DNA of 64,000 bases, taken from assembly GCA_964584935.1 (NCBI GenBank), contig CAZPBN010000013.1, positions 30,069-94,068 on the forward strand. Reading direction: 5' to 3'. The translations under genes and the position numbers were made by a program. This document shows positions 45,967-55,421 of the stretch, piece after piece (within the stretch, counting starts at the first letter, position 1; each line of letters opens with the position of its first letter). The notes below the pieces were generated by a model. That model worked only from the letters and a program-made list of their open reading frames with translations, had not been told where the DNA came from and ran no database searches. This DNA comes from CAZPBN01 sp964584935 (lineage in GTDB: Bacteria; Acidobacteriota; Aminicenantia; Aminicenantales; Aminicenantaceae).

Positions 45967-47232
45967 ATGAACAATAAACTGAATTCTTTAAGATGGTTAT
46001 TTATTTTGGTTTCTTTTTTGGTTTTGTGTGTGGCTGCTGGGTCATTCGGATTTGCCTCGATGCCTCAAGATGAACCAATACATGAAAAATGGGCAGAGGA
46101 TGTGAATACTCTGGTCAAGAAACTGCCTAAACTTCATAAGAACCTCTTTTTCAAAATATCTAAAGAAGAATTTCGCACCATGGCTGTGCATTTCAAAAAG
46201 AGCCTTCCTCAACTCAACGAAGATGAATTCCAGGTTGAACTGTCCCGTTTGATCTCTGCTATCGGAGACTCCCATACATCTCTTCTGCCCCGGATCACTC
46301 ATGCTTTTCCGCTTATGCTCTATTGGTTTGAAGATGGAATTTATGTCATAAACACCCTTCCGGAACACAAGGAGATTCTTTACGGACGCATCACAAAAGT
46401 CCATCACAAGCCAATCAAAGAGGTGGTTAAAGCGTTCAGTGAAATCATTCCTCATGAAAACAAGGCTCAGCTCAAAAGCAGCATTCCTCAAATTCTTGCC
46501 TCAGCGCAGCATCTGCATGGATTGAAAATTATCCCGGACAGGGACAACATGCAGCTTACAGTGAAAAACAAACAGAAAGAAAAGGTAACAGTAGAAATGA
46601 AAGCATTACCCTTTATCGGAGCATTTAAAGGAATCGTTGATATGAGCGATTCTGAAGGTTGGCCTCTTTACAGAAAGAAATCCGGTCAGTTTTACTGGTT
46701 CACCTATCTCGAAGATAAAAAGACTGTGTATTTCAAATACAATTCCTGCCGAAATAAAACCAAAGAGCCGTTCAGCGAATTTTCAAAAAGGCTGCTTGCT
46801 GTAATCCGGGACAATCCAGTGGAGAAACTGGTCATTGATCTTCGGAATAACAGAGGCGGGGATTCCGGGATTATGAATCCTTTTATTAAAGAGTTGTCTA
46901 AAAACGACAAAGTGAACCGGAAAGGCCATTTGTTCGTCATCATCGGGCGTCAGACTTTTTCTTCGGCTATTTTGAATGCGATAGACCTTAAAAAGAAAAC
47001 CGAAGCCATACTGGTAGGGGAACCCACCGGCGGCAAACCGAATCATTACGGAGAGATTCGGTCTCTAAAGCTTCCCAACACCAAAATGGTGGTCACTTAT
47101 TCCACCAAGTATTTCACTCATGCAAAAGAAGACACTCCCTCGCTTATGCCTGATATTCCGGTTGAATTTTCCTTCCAGGATTACAAAAAAAAGCGCGATC
47201 CTTTTCTTCAAGCCGTATTTGGAGTCAAGTAG
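45967..47232 (+). CDS. S41-family peptidase, exported
   Basis: A 421-residue exported protein; signal peptide about 1-30 (ends FGFAS). The C-terminal half is an S41 catalytic domain: the block VIIGRQTFSSAIL gives the nucleophile Ser near residue 332, and VGEPTGGKPN supplies the family Lys/Gly stretch. No clear PDZ domain is visible. The GDSHTSL segment near residue 100 is typical of TSPc-domain peptidases. It probably processes peptides in the periplasm. The start has AAGGAG at a distance of 8-10 nt. Confidence 0.85.
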   Translation: MNNKLNSLRWLFILVSFLVLCVAAGSFGFASMPQDEPIHEKWAEDVNTLVKKLPKLHKNLFFKISKEEFRTMAVHFKKSLPQLNEDEFQVELSRLISAIGDSHTSLLPRITHAFPLMLYWFEDGIYVINTLPEHKEILYGRITKVHHKPIKEVVKAFSEIIPHENKAQLKSSIPQILASAQHLHGLKIIPDRDNMQLTVKNKQKEKVTVEMKALPFIGAFKGIVDMSDSEGWPLYRKKSGQFYWFTYLEDKKTVYFKYNSCRNKTKEPFSEFSKRLLAVIRDNPVEKLVIDLRNNRGGDSGIMNPFIKELSKNDKVNRKGHLFVIIGRQTFSSAILNAIDLKKKTEAILVGEPTGGKPNHYGEIRSLKLPNTKMVVTYSTKYFTHAKEDTPSLMPDIPVEFSFQDYKKKRDPFLQAVFGVK

Positions 47233-47535
47233 TTGTAATTCACAAATTGGGATATAACAATGGGATCAAATCTTTGCATGACTCGTTTTTTTTGAGTTAT
47301 CCTGTTTTGTTTGGTAAGCTGTTTTTGCGGAATGTGAAGGTGCTGTTGAGTTGGATTTAAAATAAAAATCTTAAAAGTCAAACAGAAGCTTAGTCCCCTT
47401 ACCGCAAATATTTTAAAATACTGGAATTTTTACCTGAGATGGATTATATTGATTTTGCCAGGATTAATGAAGTTATCATTTATGTACAACAGCCATAGCA
47501 AAAAAAACCAAAACGAGTTTTTAAGGAGGACAGTT
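47233..47535. other. Intergenic, nothing recognised
   Basis: About 300 nt between the S41 and S46 genes. A short frame ending AVELDLK near 47370 resembles the decayed end at 45500; otherwise nothing stands out. Confidence 0.4.
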
Positions 47536-49692
47536 ATGAAAAAATGCCGTTTCCCCTGTATTCTTTTATCTCTCGCATTGCTTGGATTGGCTGTCCAGGC
47601 AGAAGAAGGTATGTATCCTTTGAGCGAGATTCATAAAATTCATCTTAAAGAAGCCGGCATTCGATTGAAGCCCCAAGAGATTTATAATCCGAAAGGAGTC
47701 AGTCTTATTGACGGAATCTGCAAAGTAGGGGGAGCGACCGGATCCTTTGTCTCATCGGAGGGTTTGATTTTCACTAATCATCATGTTGCTTTTGGGGCAC
47801 TACAAGCCGCTTCCACGGATGAACATAATTATCTGAAAGATGGTTTTTTTGCAAAGACCAGGGATAAAGAGATTCCTGCCAAGGGATACCGGGTTCGTAT
47901 CACAGAATCTTACCGGGATGTATCCGAAGAAGTGCTCTCAGCCATATCAGATACGATGAGTTATCACCAGCGCACAGATGCCATTGATAAAAAGATGAAA
48001 GAAATTGTTGCCCGAGTCGAAAAGAACAATCCGGGAAAACGAGCCTCGATTTCGGAAATGTTCCCCGGAAAGACCTATGTGCTTTTTATTTACACTTATT
48101 TGAAAGATATCAGGCTGGTGTATGCACCGCCTCAGTCCATTGGAAATTTCGGCGGAGAAGTGGACAATTGGATGTGGCCACGGCACACCGGAGATTTTTC
48201 CTTTATGAGAGCCTATGTGAGTCCAAAAGGAGACCCTGCGGATCATTCTCCAAATAATATTCCCTATACTCCCCAAAAAGTCCTTCAGATTGCCCCTGAG
48301 GGAGTTAAAAAGAATGATTTTGTGTTCATTCTGGGTTATCCAGGCAGAACCTACCGTCACCGCACCTCCCATTTTATTTCCTTTGAGCAAAATATCCGCA
48401 TGCCCTGGGTCGTTGACTACTATCAGTGGGAAATTAATTTCATGAAGAAAATAGGGAAAAAAATCCGGGATATTATGCTCAAACATTCATCCCGGATTAA
48501 GTGGCGAAGCAATACTATGAAAAATTATCGGGGGAAAATACAGGGCTTAGAGCGCATCCATTTGTTTGATAAAAAGAAAAAGCAGGAAAAAAAATTACAA
48601 AAATTCATTGAATCGGTTCCTCAAAGAAATGAAACCTATGGAACAATTCTGGATGATATAGCAGAAATTTATGCTGAGAAGAAAAAAACTGCTGATAGGG
48701 AACTAGTCCTTCAATATCTGAATTCGGCTCCCTATCTTCTTTCCTATGCGTTCACAGCCTATGAAGGAGCCATAGAAAGAAAAAAGCCGGACCTGGAGAG
48801 AAAAAGAAGATACATGGATCGTAATTTTCAAAATTTGAAATCCAGACTGCACTTATCGCTTCATAACTATTACGAACCAACCGACCGGGCTGTCCTAAAG
48901 GAATTGTTTCACAGGGCTGCACAGCTTCCTGAAAATCAGCAAATTCAGCCTTTAGTGGATATTTTTGGCACAGAAGATATCAATAAAAAAATAGATGCCT
49001 TTATTGAAGAGGCTTATTCGAAAGCGACCTTAACCACAGAAGAAGCGATCCTAAAGGCAATAAAAAAAGATCCCAAGGATTTGGAACAGTCCTCTGATTT
49101 TTTTATCCAACTGGCTATTTCACTGTATCCCATATACGAGGAACTGGATGAGATTCAGAAAGAACGCAAAGGCAAACTGGATCAGCTTTCTGCCCTGCTT
49201 GTGGATGTGAAAAAGGAATTCATGGGGAAAGACTTTATACCGGATGCCAATGGGACCTTGAGGCTGACCTATGGTCATACCCGTGGATATTCACCCCGTG
49301 ATGCTGTGTGTTACAAACCATTCACCACCATTCAGGGAATTGTGGAGAAGAACACCGGCGAAACACCTTTTGATGCACCGGATGACCTTTTAAAGCGGAT
49401 CGTTGAAAAAAAGTATGGAAGGTTTATTCATCCGGAGCTTGAGACCATTCCTGTGGATTTGCTTTATGATATGGACACCACCGGAGGTAATTCAGGGAGT
49501 CCGATCTTTGATGCCAAGGGACAACTGGTAGGGATAAATTTTGACCGGGCTTATGAAGCCACCATTAATGATTTTGCCTGGAATGCTTCCTACAGCCGGT
49601 CCATCGGAGTTGATATCCGCTATGTGCTTTGGATTCTGGAGAAGTATGCCCAGGCAGAAGAGCTGTTAGAAGAGCTAAAGGTTCTGGAATAA
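47536..49692 (+). CDS. S46-family dipeptidyl peptidase, DPP11-like (Asp/Glu-type)
   Basis: A 718-residue exported peptidase that removes dipeptides from the N-terminus. Start ATG 47536 has AAGGAGG; earlier in-frame codons lack it. Signal peptide about 1-22. Catalytic triad regions: TNHHVAFG (His82/83), GGEVDNWMWPRHTGDFS (Asp) and GGNSGSP (Ser653). The residue 18 after this Ser is Arg671, the position of Arg673 in Porphyromonas DPP11, which selects acidic P1 residues; DPP7 has Gly. So Asp/Glu specificity is predicted. Length fits DPP11 (about 720). Confidence 0.9.
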   Translation: MKKCRFPCILLSLALLGLAVQAEEGMYPLSEIHKIHLKEAGIRLKPQEIYNPKGVSLIDGICKVGGATGSFVSSEGLIFTNHHVAFGALQAASTDEHNYLKDGFFAKTRDKEIPAKGYRVRITESYRDVSEEVLSAISDTMSYHQRTDAIDKKMKEIVARVEKNNPGKRASISEMFPGKTYVLFIYTYLKDIRLVYAPPQSIGNFGGEVDNWMWPRHTGDFSFMRAYVSPKGDPADHSPNNIPYTPQKVLQIAPEGVKKNDFVFILGYPGRTYRHRTSHFISFEQNIRMPWVVDYYQWEINFMKKIGKKIRDIMLKHSSRIKWRSNTMKNYRGKIQGLERIHLFDKKKKQEKKLQKFIESVPQRNETYGTILDDIAEIYAEKKKTADRELVLQYLNSAPYLLSYAFTAYEGAIERKKPDLERKRRYMDRNFQNLKSRLHLSLHNYYEPTDRAVLKELFHRAAQLPENQQIQPLVDIFGTEDINKKIDAFIEEAYSKATLTTEEAILKAIKKDPKDLEQSSDFFIQLAISLYPIYEELDEIQKERKGKLDQLSALLVDVKKEFMGKDFIPDANGTLRLTYGHTRGYSPRDAVCYKPFTTIQGIVEKNTGETPFDAPDDLLKRIVEKKYGRFIHPELETIPVDLLYDMDTTGGNSGSPIFDAKGQLVGINFDRAYEATINDFAWNASYSRSIGVDIRYVLWILEKYAQAEELLEELKVLE

Positions 49693-49708
49693 GAAACTAA
49701 AGTAAGGC

Positions 49709-49746
49709 GGTTTCCATTGTTAAGATGGAGGCTGTTCTCTTTTTTT
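49709..49746 (+). terminator. Probable rho-independent terminator
   Basis: A 9-bp stem with three G-T wobble pairs (49709-49717 with 49725-49733) and a 7-nt loop, followed by a T-run after a short CTC. It lies 16 nt after the S46 stop. Confidence 0.55.
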
Positions 49747-49845
49747 ATAAAAAAACAAAAAAAGCGGGAGTTCTTTGATAGTTGAGACCTGTGTTCATTT
49801 GAAATTTTATGATGAGTGAGTCATAATAATAATAAAGGAAGAATA

Positions 49846-50082
49846 ATGGAGCGTTTTAAAGACAACAAAGGTATTATGGGAGACGGTAAAGGGATGGGAC
49901 GGGGTGGAGGACGCGGCTTGGGTGGCGGCGGTGCTTTCGGTCCGGGAGGATACTGCGTTTGTGCTAAATGTGGGGCGAAAGTGAAACATCAAAGAGGTGT
50001 TAAATGCACTGATGTCAAATGCCCTCAATGTGGACACACGATGGTTAGAGAAGAATTGCTGAATCAAAAATCAAAGAAATAG
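49846..50082 (+). CDS. Small glycine-rich zinc-ribbon protein
   Basis: A 78-residue protein. The first half is Gly/Arg-rich (GMGRGGGRGLGGGGAFGPGG), the second has two CxxC pairs (CAKC and CPQC), which should bind zinc or iron. ATG 49846 has AAAGGAAG upstream; a GTG ten codons earlier is less likely. Similar Gly-rich small proteins occur near nitrogenase-accessory or Mrp-type iron-sulfur genes, but none is here. Function unknown. Confidence 0.75.
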   Translation: MERFKDNKGIMGDGKGMGRGGGRGLGGGGAFGPGGYCVCAKCGAKVKHQRGVKCTDVKCPQCGHTMVREELLNQKSKK

Positions 50083-50171
50083 CAAATCAATTGCCTTATT
50101 TATTTCAGCGTGGATAAGGAAACAAACCCGCCATCCCTCAAGAAAGATGCCAGGTCTGATTGAAACAATGT

Positions 50172-52604
50172 TTAGAAATCAGTGCTCAGGGAAAGAATAA
50201 AATTTCGACAGGGACGGGATATTCCTGAACTGTAGGGCCGGTAGCGTTGATCTGTGAGGTTTTCAATCCCTGCACTCAAGATCAAAGAATCCGTGATATG
50301 GTACATTGCTTTGAGATTCAAGGTAAACCAGCCCGGGGTATAGGTGTTTCCCTGGGCATCGGTAGCATAGATTTCATATTTCTCCTTTTCTTCTTCCGGC
50401 ATGTTTTCATGCTTTCGTTCTCCCTGATAAACAGCATAAAATTGCAAGGTGAGCTTATCGATGTCATAGGTTAACCGGGAGACCCCGAACCACGGTGCTG
50501 CATGCCGAGAAGGGCTGACTGTGCCATCGTCCAACTCTTCTTCTCCTTTCTGAAAGTTGAAATCGGAAGAAAAACTCAGATCAAAAGGCAGCTTTATTTC
50601 CAGGACTGCCTGAAGACCGTACACATTAGAAACAGCGGCATTTTGAATGGCTTGCACCCGGCTTAAAACTCCATCGTACACAATATAATCCTGCCCGCTA
50701 AGCGAAAAATCACGTCTCACCATTGCATTTTGAAGGGAAGTGTAATATCCGATCAGATCAATCCTCATCAAATCGTCAAATACTTTGGCAATACTCAAAT
50801 CAATATTGTACGCATACTCTGCCTCCAAATCAGGATTGGGCACAACCACGGAGCCCGGTTCAGAATCAAAGACTTTCCCCACATCATCCACATTGGGAGA
50901 ACGGAATCCAGTGGAGAAGTTTGTGCTTATGACCCAGGATTCAGAGGGGCGGTAGACTCCGCCAATGGTTCCGGTCAGTGCCCCTTTGTTGAGGTGGGCT
51001 TCAGAAAAGGGAAAGGGATAAAATGTGGTGTCAAATTCAGCATCGAGAATGTACTGATTGTAACGCAGCCCTGCTTGTAAAAGAAAACGGTCTGAAAATT
51101 CATACTGATCATTGACATAGGCAGCAAAAGACTGCCAGGTGGCTTGAGGATAGCGGGAAGGCCCAGGGGAGGTTAATCCGCAGTGCTGGCAGAAGGGCAG
51201 AGCTGTTGAGATGTCTTTGTTAATCCCGGTTGACGTCACATCATCACGGACATATTCCATTCCATAGTACAACGTGTTATGGTCACCTATAGATTTCACA
51301 AAATCGAAATTGGCAGAGTAGGCTTCCACTTCTTCGATTCTGATATTTTTCTCACTGCTGTTCAGAGAGCGGTTGATCCGACTTTCTTCAAATGACTGAA
51401 GTGCCAATCGAACGGTCATTTGGTCGTATAAAGCAAAGCTGGTGCTGTGACTTATGCTCAGGTTGTGCATCATCCATTTCTGGGGGCCGTAATTCCATTC
51501 CGCATAACGGGGTAAACCGTTCCTTAGGCGGTTGTGCCGGTCGTACCTGCCGTAGGAGGAGGTTTCCGAATAGTGAAATCCGTACTGGAAGTCCCATTGT
51601 TCGTTGGGCTGAAATCGCACTTTTTGCATGAAATTTTTTTGAGAATAAGCGGAAGGGATTTGCAGCTGGGGGTCGTCCTGGGCAATGATTCTGTCAACAT
51701 CGTCTTGACGCTGCACATAATAGGGTTTCAAATAATCATTAGGACCGTGGCTGCCCTGCCTGAGGTGGTTATAATCAAAAGAACTGAAACTGGTGAGCAG
51801 CGCCCATTTTTCCCATCCCATGTTCACATCAAAATGCCCTGTCATTTCTTTGTTTGCCGAGGAATGGCGGGCTTCGGCTTTTCCTGATATATACGGTTTT
51901 TTATCTGAAGTCGCAAACTGCGGAGTGAGGGTTTGAAAACTCATCACCCCGCCAATGGCATCGCTTCCATATATCACTGAGCCCGGCCCAAAAAACACTT
52001 CAGTTTTCTCTGTGGCAAAGGGATCCAGGGAAATGACGTTTTGGAGGTTTCCTCCGCGGAAAATAGCCGTATTCATGCGTACCCCGTCCACAGTATAAAG
52101 CAAGCGGTTGGTAGCAAATCCTCTGATCATGGGGCTTCCGCCGCCCTGCTGACTTTTCTGAATAAAGACTTTCCCGGAAACGTCCAGTAAATCGGCAGCC
52201 GTTTGAGGATTCTGTAACTCCACATCTATGGGAGTAATGATAGCAATTTCGGAGGGCACATCGCTGGCAGTTTGACGCCAGCGCGTAGCTGAAACCACTA
52301 TGTCATACATATCAAAGGGCGTCGGCTGAAGAAACAGCTCAAAAGATAGTGATTTGAGCTCCTCGTAACTTATTATTTCTGTTTTATAGCCGAGTCTGTG
52401 AATGATTATTTTTTCCGCACCCTTGAAAGCTGTGATGTCAGATTGTCCTTTTTGATTGGTTTTAGCCTCGGCTTTGGGACGTTCACTAATTAGTGAAACC
52501 AATTCAATCGGTTCTTTCGTTTTCATGTCTTTAATGGTTATCGTGTGAGAAAAGACGCTGTGTGAGAGTCCGAACAATAACAGTATAAGGCATATTTTTT
52601 TCAT
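50172..52604 (-). CDS. TonB-dependent receptor
   Basis: An 810-residue outer-membrane receptor that imports a large substrate using TonB energy. Signal peptide about 1-19, a CarboxypepD-reg-like beta domain (about 20-95), a TonB-box-like stretch (MYDIVVSATR, about 105), a plug (about 115-220, RGFATNRLLYTVDGVRM and GPGSVIYGSDAIGGV) and a barrel ending in Phe (LSTDF). The plug resembles haem/transferrin-type receptors, but the substrate is unknown; a peptide is also possible. A CxxC (CQHC) in an extracellular loop near residue 475 is notable. Its ExbD partner lies about 20 kb away. Confidence 0.9.
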   Translation of the reverse strand: MKKICLILLLFGLSHSVFSHTITIKDMKTKEPIELVSLISERPKAEAKTNQKGQSDITAFKGAEKIIIHRLGYKTEIISYEELKSLSFELFLQPTPFDMYDIVVSATRWRQTASDVPSEIAIITPIDVELQNPQTAADLLDVSGKVFIQKSQQGGGSPMIRGFATNRLLYTVDGVRMNTAIFRGGNLQNVISLDPFATEKTEVFFGPGSVIYGSDAIGGVMSFQTLTPQFATSDKKPYISGKAEARHSSANKEMTGHFDVNMGWEKWALLTSFSSFDYNHLRQGSHGPNDYLKPYYVQRQDDVDRIIAQDDPQLQIPSAYSQKNFMQKVRFQPNEQWDFQYGFHYSETSSYGRYDRHNRLRNGLPRYAEWNYGPQKWMMHNLSISHSTSFALYDQMTVRLALQSFEESRINRSLNSSEKNIRIEEVEAYSANFDFVKSIGDHNTLYYGMEYVRDDVTSTGINKDISTALPFCQHCGLTSPGPSRYPQATWQSFAAYVNDQYEFSDRFLLQAGLRYNQYILDAEFDTTFYPFPFSEAHLNKGALTGTIGGVYRPSESWVISTNFSTGFRSPNVDDVGKVFDSEPGSVVVPNPDLEAEYAYNIDLSIAKVFDDLMRIDLIGYYTSLQNAMVRRDFSLSGQDYIVYDGVLSRVQAIQNAAVSNVYGLQAVLEIKLPFDLSFSSDFNFQKGEEELDDGTVSPSRHAAPWFGVSRLTYDIDKLTLQFYAVYQGERKHENMPEEEKEKYEIYATDAQGNTYTPGWFTLNLKAMYHITDSLILSAGIENLTDQRYRPYSSGISRPCRNFILSLSTDF

Positions 52605-52726
52605 TTTATTTGTGTGCTCCTTTTCAAATCAAGCAACACAGAACAATTGATCGCAATAGAGATAATTGATCCGGATACTAAAAGTGCTTGAGAAATCCGT
52701 TGCCCAAAAAATTGAGAGCTTTTTGT

Positions 52727-53323
52727 TTAGCTTGATTGAGGCGGGGGAGTGGGGGGTTGGATAAAGATTTGAGAATACAAATGATAGAATATACCAATCT
52801 GCTTATTAAGCAATTCAGGAATGGATACATCCCCGTTATAAGGAAACAGGCAGGTTAAAGATTCAGAGGTTGACAGGATAAGCGCAGTGTATTTTCTGAT
52901 TTTAGGGCTTTTTCCCGATGCCTGATTTTTAAGTTCTGCTAGACGCCTGTTCAGCATGGTTTCTTCATGGTCATACCAGCACCAGTAATAAACTGTATCC
53001 CCTTCTGTCATTGATTCGACAATATCATACATTCTGTGGTTGTATTCGAATTCTCTGGGATGTTCCCATCGTAATTTTGTTTTGATTTCTTCTTTGGAAA
53101 AAGTAAGGAGCACTATCTCATCTTCATCAATTCCCTCCTCAATTTGTCTTTTGACTTCCTTTTTAACTGTCGTCTTTTTGTGTTGAAGCCAGGTGAAGGT
53201 AACAAGCACGGGATCAATGACCAGGAAGGAAAACACGATGACAATAATGAAACTTTTAAAGGGCTTAAAAGTATCCTTGGCTTTTTTCGATAAAGAAGTC
53301 GGGTATTCTGTGAATAACCTCAT
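52727..53323 (-). CDS. Hypothetical membrane-anchored protein
   Basis: A 198-residue protein with one membrane helix near residues 23-46, a basic Lys-rich segment (KKTTVKKEVKRQ), then a soluble domain of mixed structure (ENV-like WEHPREFEYNHRMYDI) and a Pro-rich end (QPPTPPPQSS). No catalytic motif. I do not recognise the family. The start is the ATG at 53323; no strong Shine-Dalgarno. It lies 120 nt upstream of the receptor gene in the same direction and may be co-transcribed. Confidence 0.65.
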   Translation of the reverse strand: MRLFTEYPTSLSKKAKDTFKPFKSFIIVIVFSFLVIDPVLVTFTWLQHKKTTVKKEVKRQIEEGIDEDEIVLLTFSKEEIKTKLRWEHPREFEYNHRMYDIVESMTEGDTVYYWCWYDHEETMLNRRLAELKNQASGKSPKIRKYTALILSTSESLTCLFPYNGDVSIPELLNKQIGIFYHLYSQIFIQPPTPPPQSS

Positions 53324-53450
53324 TCAATTTAAAATAATGGATAAAATAATCAACGTCAACTGTTTTATTTCCTTGTATTGTTACAATGCACAAATGTTAA
53401 TGTTTATTACTAAGCATAAATGTTAATTTAATGACTTAAAATGGACTTAA

Positions 53451-53595
53451 AACTTAAAAGCTTGGCTGATTTATTTTCTTGTAAATCAACAAAATAAAAT
53501 TTTTGTTTCCCTGAAGAACTTTGCTTAGGATGGATTTTTTAAACTTAAAAGCTTGGCTGATTTATTTTCTTGTAAATCAACAAAATAAAATTTTT
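53451..53595 (+). repeat. Tandem ~90-bp direct repeat abutting the gap
   Basis: A unit beginning AACTTAAAAGCTTGGCTGA occurs at about 53451 and again at about 53542 (period 91 nt), the second copy running into the N-run. After the gap the sequence resumes with the part of the unit that follows in copy 1 (GTTTCCCTGAAGAAC). So the true number of copies is unknown. Confidence 0.85.
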
Positions 53596-53695
53596 NNNNN
53601 NNNNNNNNNNNNNNNNNNNNNNNNNNNNNNNNNNNNNNNNNNNNNNNNNNNNNNNNNNNNNNNNNNNNNNNNNNNNNNNNNNNNNNNNNNNNNNN
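53596..53695. other. Assembly gap (100 Ns)
   Basis: Exactly 100 N, a standard placeholder for unknown length. It lies inside a tandem repeat, which probably caused the break. Confidence 0.98.
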
Positions 53696-53720
53696 GTTTC
53701 CCTGAAGAACTTTGCTTAGG

Positions 53721-53761
53721 ATGGATTTTTTAGCCAAAAAATCGATCCTAAGAGGATTTAT
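53721..53761 (-). repeat. Dispersed 41-bp repeat, copy 1
   Basis: On the minus strand it begins ATAAATCCTCTTAGGATC. It matches 63617-63657 (plus) with four mismatches over 41 bp. The changes alter the encoded residues in the overlapping small frames, so I take it as non-coding. Confidence 0.65.
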
Positions 53762-53806
53762 CTTATCACAGGTAGCAAAGATATCTATATTCCTATATTG
53801 CAAAAG

Positions 53807-53960
53807 GGTATGTCAATATTAACCTATAATCTTAGAATCTATTTTCTATTTTCCCCTAAAAATTTTAATTTTAAGAATTCTCTTTCCCTGAAGGCAATTC
53901 CTTAATTATTTTATTTTCTTTATGATAACTCAGCCAAGCTGTATAAGAGTATAAGAGTGT
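53807..53960 (-). repeat. Dispersed AGCTTGGCTGA-type repeat
   Basis: Read on the minus strand this stretch resembles 62660-62830 over about 150 nt: both have a CTTAT/AATACTC-rich start, AGCTTGGCTGA, TAAAGAAAATAAAA, GCCTTCAGGG and GAATTCTTAAAAT-type blocks. The core AGCTTGGCTGA also occurs at 53459 and 53550. Confidence 0.6.
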
Positions 53961-54095
53961 ATAAGATGTATAAGAAATAAGAAGAGGCAAAATCTTTCTT
54001 GATTCTTATTCTCATCATGTTATCTTTATTTAGTAATAAGATAATATAATCTGTTTTTGAATGAGGGGATCTCATATAATAAAATATAAAATAAT

Positions 54096-54920
54096 ATGTC
54101 TGTCAAAACTGATTTTAATTACTTGCGATCCCAAATCTCCCGGGCAGAAGATCATTATAAAATTGATGAGATTGAGAAAACCCGGAAGAAATGCCGGTCC
54201 GGCGAATTCATTCCTGTTGATGAAAGCTTCCTGGACATCCGGTTGGGGGACCTCAATTTTTATTTCCGAAGGGACCTGGCACCTGCTTCTGTCGATACCT
54301 ACATCGAGATTTTTCGTGACCGGGCTCATATGAAGCTTCCGCAGTTTCAGCCGCAAAACAACGCCACTGTTATCGACATTGGTGCCAATGAGGGATTTTA
54401 TTCTTTGTATATGAGGCATCACAACCCGGGTCTCCGCCTTATCAGCGTTGAACCAGTCCCACATACCTTTCAAATTCTTCAACGCAATATCAAGGCTAAT
54501 GGATTTGATAATATTCAAATCATTAACTCAGCCGTCGGAAACACCACCTCTACAAAAAAGATGGATATCTATCCCCATGTGAGTTCCATTTCTTCAGAAG
54601 ATATAGGGATTCTCAAACGTCCATGGGTGGATCCAGAACTAATCCGATCCATTCAAGTCCAACAAATCACTCTCGCCGGTCTTTTGGAGAAATTTTATCT
54701 TAAAACTCTCGATCTTCTCAAGATTGATGTGGAAGGTAACGAACTAAATATACTGGAAAACGCAACCAGCGTTTTGCCCCGGATTCAGAATATAGTGGTG
54801 GAATGGCATACCCCCGAGCTTAGAAAGGGATGCACAGATTGTCTCAAAGAAAATGGATTCACTCTTCTCCATGAAGAGCGGCGACGCGTCGGGGATTCCT
54901 ATTTTATAAACCGCCATTGA
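54096..54920 (+). CDS. FkbM-family methyltransferase
   Basis: A 274-residue SAM-dependent methyltransferase. Motif I is VIDIGANEGFYSLY (about 92-105), acidic EP after it, and the C-terminal LDLLKIDVEGNELNIL block typical of FkbM, which methylates hydroxyls on polyketides or sugars. No signal peptide. The start ATG lacks a strong Shine-Dalgarno. It stands alone after the gap and repeats, so it could modify a surface glycan; the substrate is unknown. Confidence 0.88.
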   Translation: MSVKTDFNYLRSQISRAEDHYKIDEIEKTRKKCRSGEFIPVDESFLDIRLGDLNFYFRRDLAPASVDTYIEIFRDRAHMKLPQFQPQNNATVIDIGANEGFYSLYMRHHNPGLRLISVEPVPHTFQILQRNIKANGFDNIQIINSAVGNTTSTKKMDIYPHVSSISSEDIGILKRPWVDPELIRSIQVQQITLAGLLEKFYLKTLDLLKIDVEGNELNILENATSVLPRIQNIVVEWHTPELRKGCTDCLKENGFTLLHEERRRVGDSYFINRH

Positions 54921-55421
54921 ACAAAAAAAAGGACACTATACTAATTTACCTTATTTTCAATTTAATTATGATTTAATCATAAAGCAGTGAATTAGAACTT
55001 AGGATTAGACCTTTCTATCTATTTGATATTAAATAAAGTAGAATCAATATTAAGGCAGTTTGCAGACTTTAAGAAGGGATTTTTTGGGGGCAAAATGGAT
55101 GTTTTAAGGCTTGAAATAGTGTTCAGATTTATATTAATTCCATTATTATCTGTTATCTAGAAAGGTCCGACCCCATGATACACCCCTATTTCATCAACCG
55201 TTCCTGGAAATGATGGCTGTCTTCTTTAGGCTTCCCTCTTTTAATAATGTGTCATTTCTGTTTCTAGATGATTGGAGGATGTAAAGAACGATCTATCTAT
55301 GGAAACGATTCGAAATCCGTAAGATATATCACTCAACCCAAATGATTTTGACTCCATTTCCCGGCTGTGTTATAAATTTTACTGCTTTCATCTTCTTGTC
55401 AATATCAATAAGGAGGAATCA
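54921..55421. other. Intergenic with a dispersed 27-bp repeat
   Basis: About 500 nt without a gene. It holds copy 2 of the 27-bp repeat at 54931-54957 and the word GGTCCGACCCC at about 55167, which recalls TTCCGACCCC at about 30610. A promoter and AAGGAGG for the next gene lie at its end. Confidence 0.5.

Noticed and set aside
47947..48486. A 179-codon minus-strand frame
   Set aside because: It lies wholly inside the S46 peptidase gene in the opposite direction and has no family features.
54072..54518. A 148-codon minus-strand frame
   Set aside because: It is the shadow of the FkbM-like methyltransferase gene on the plus strand.
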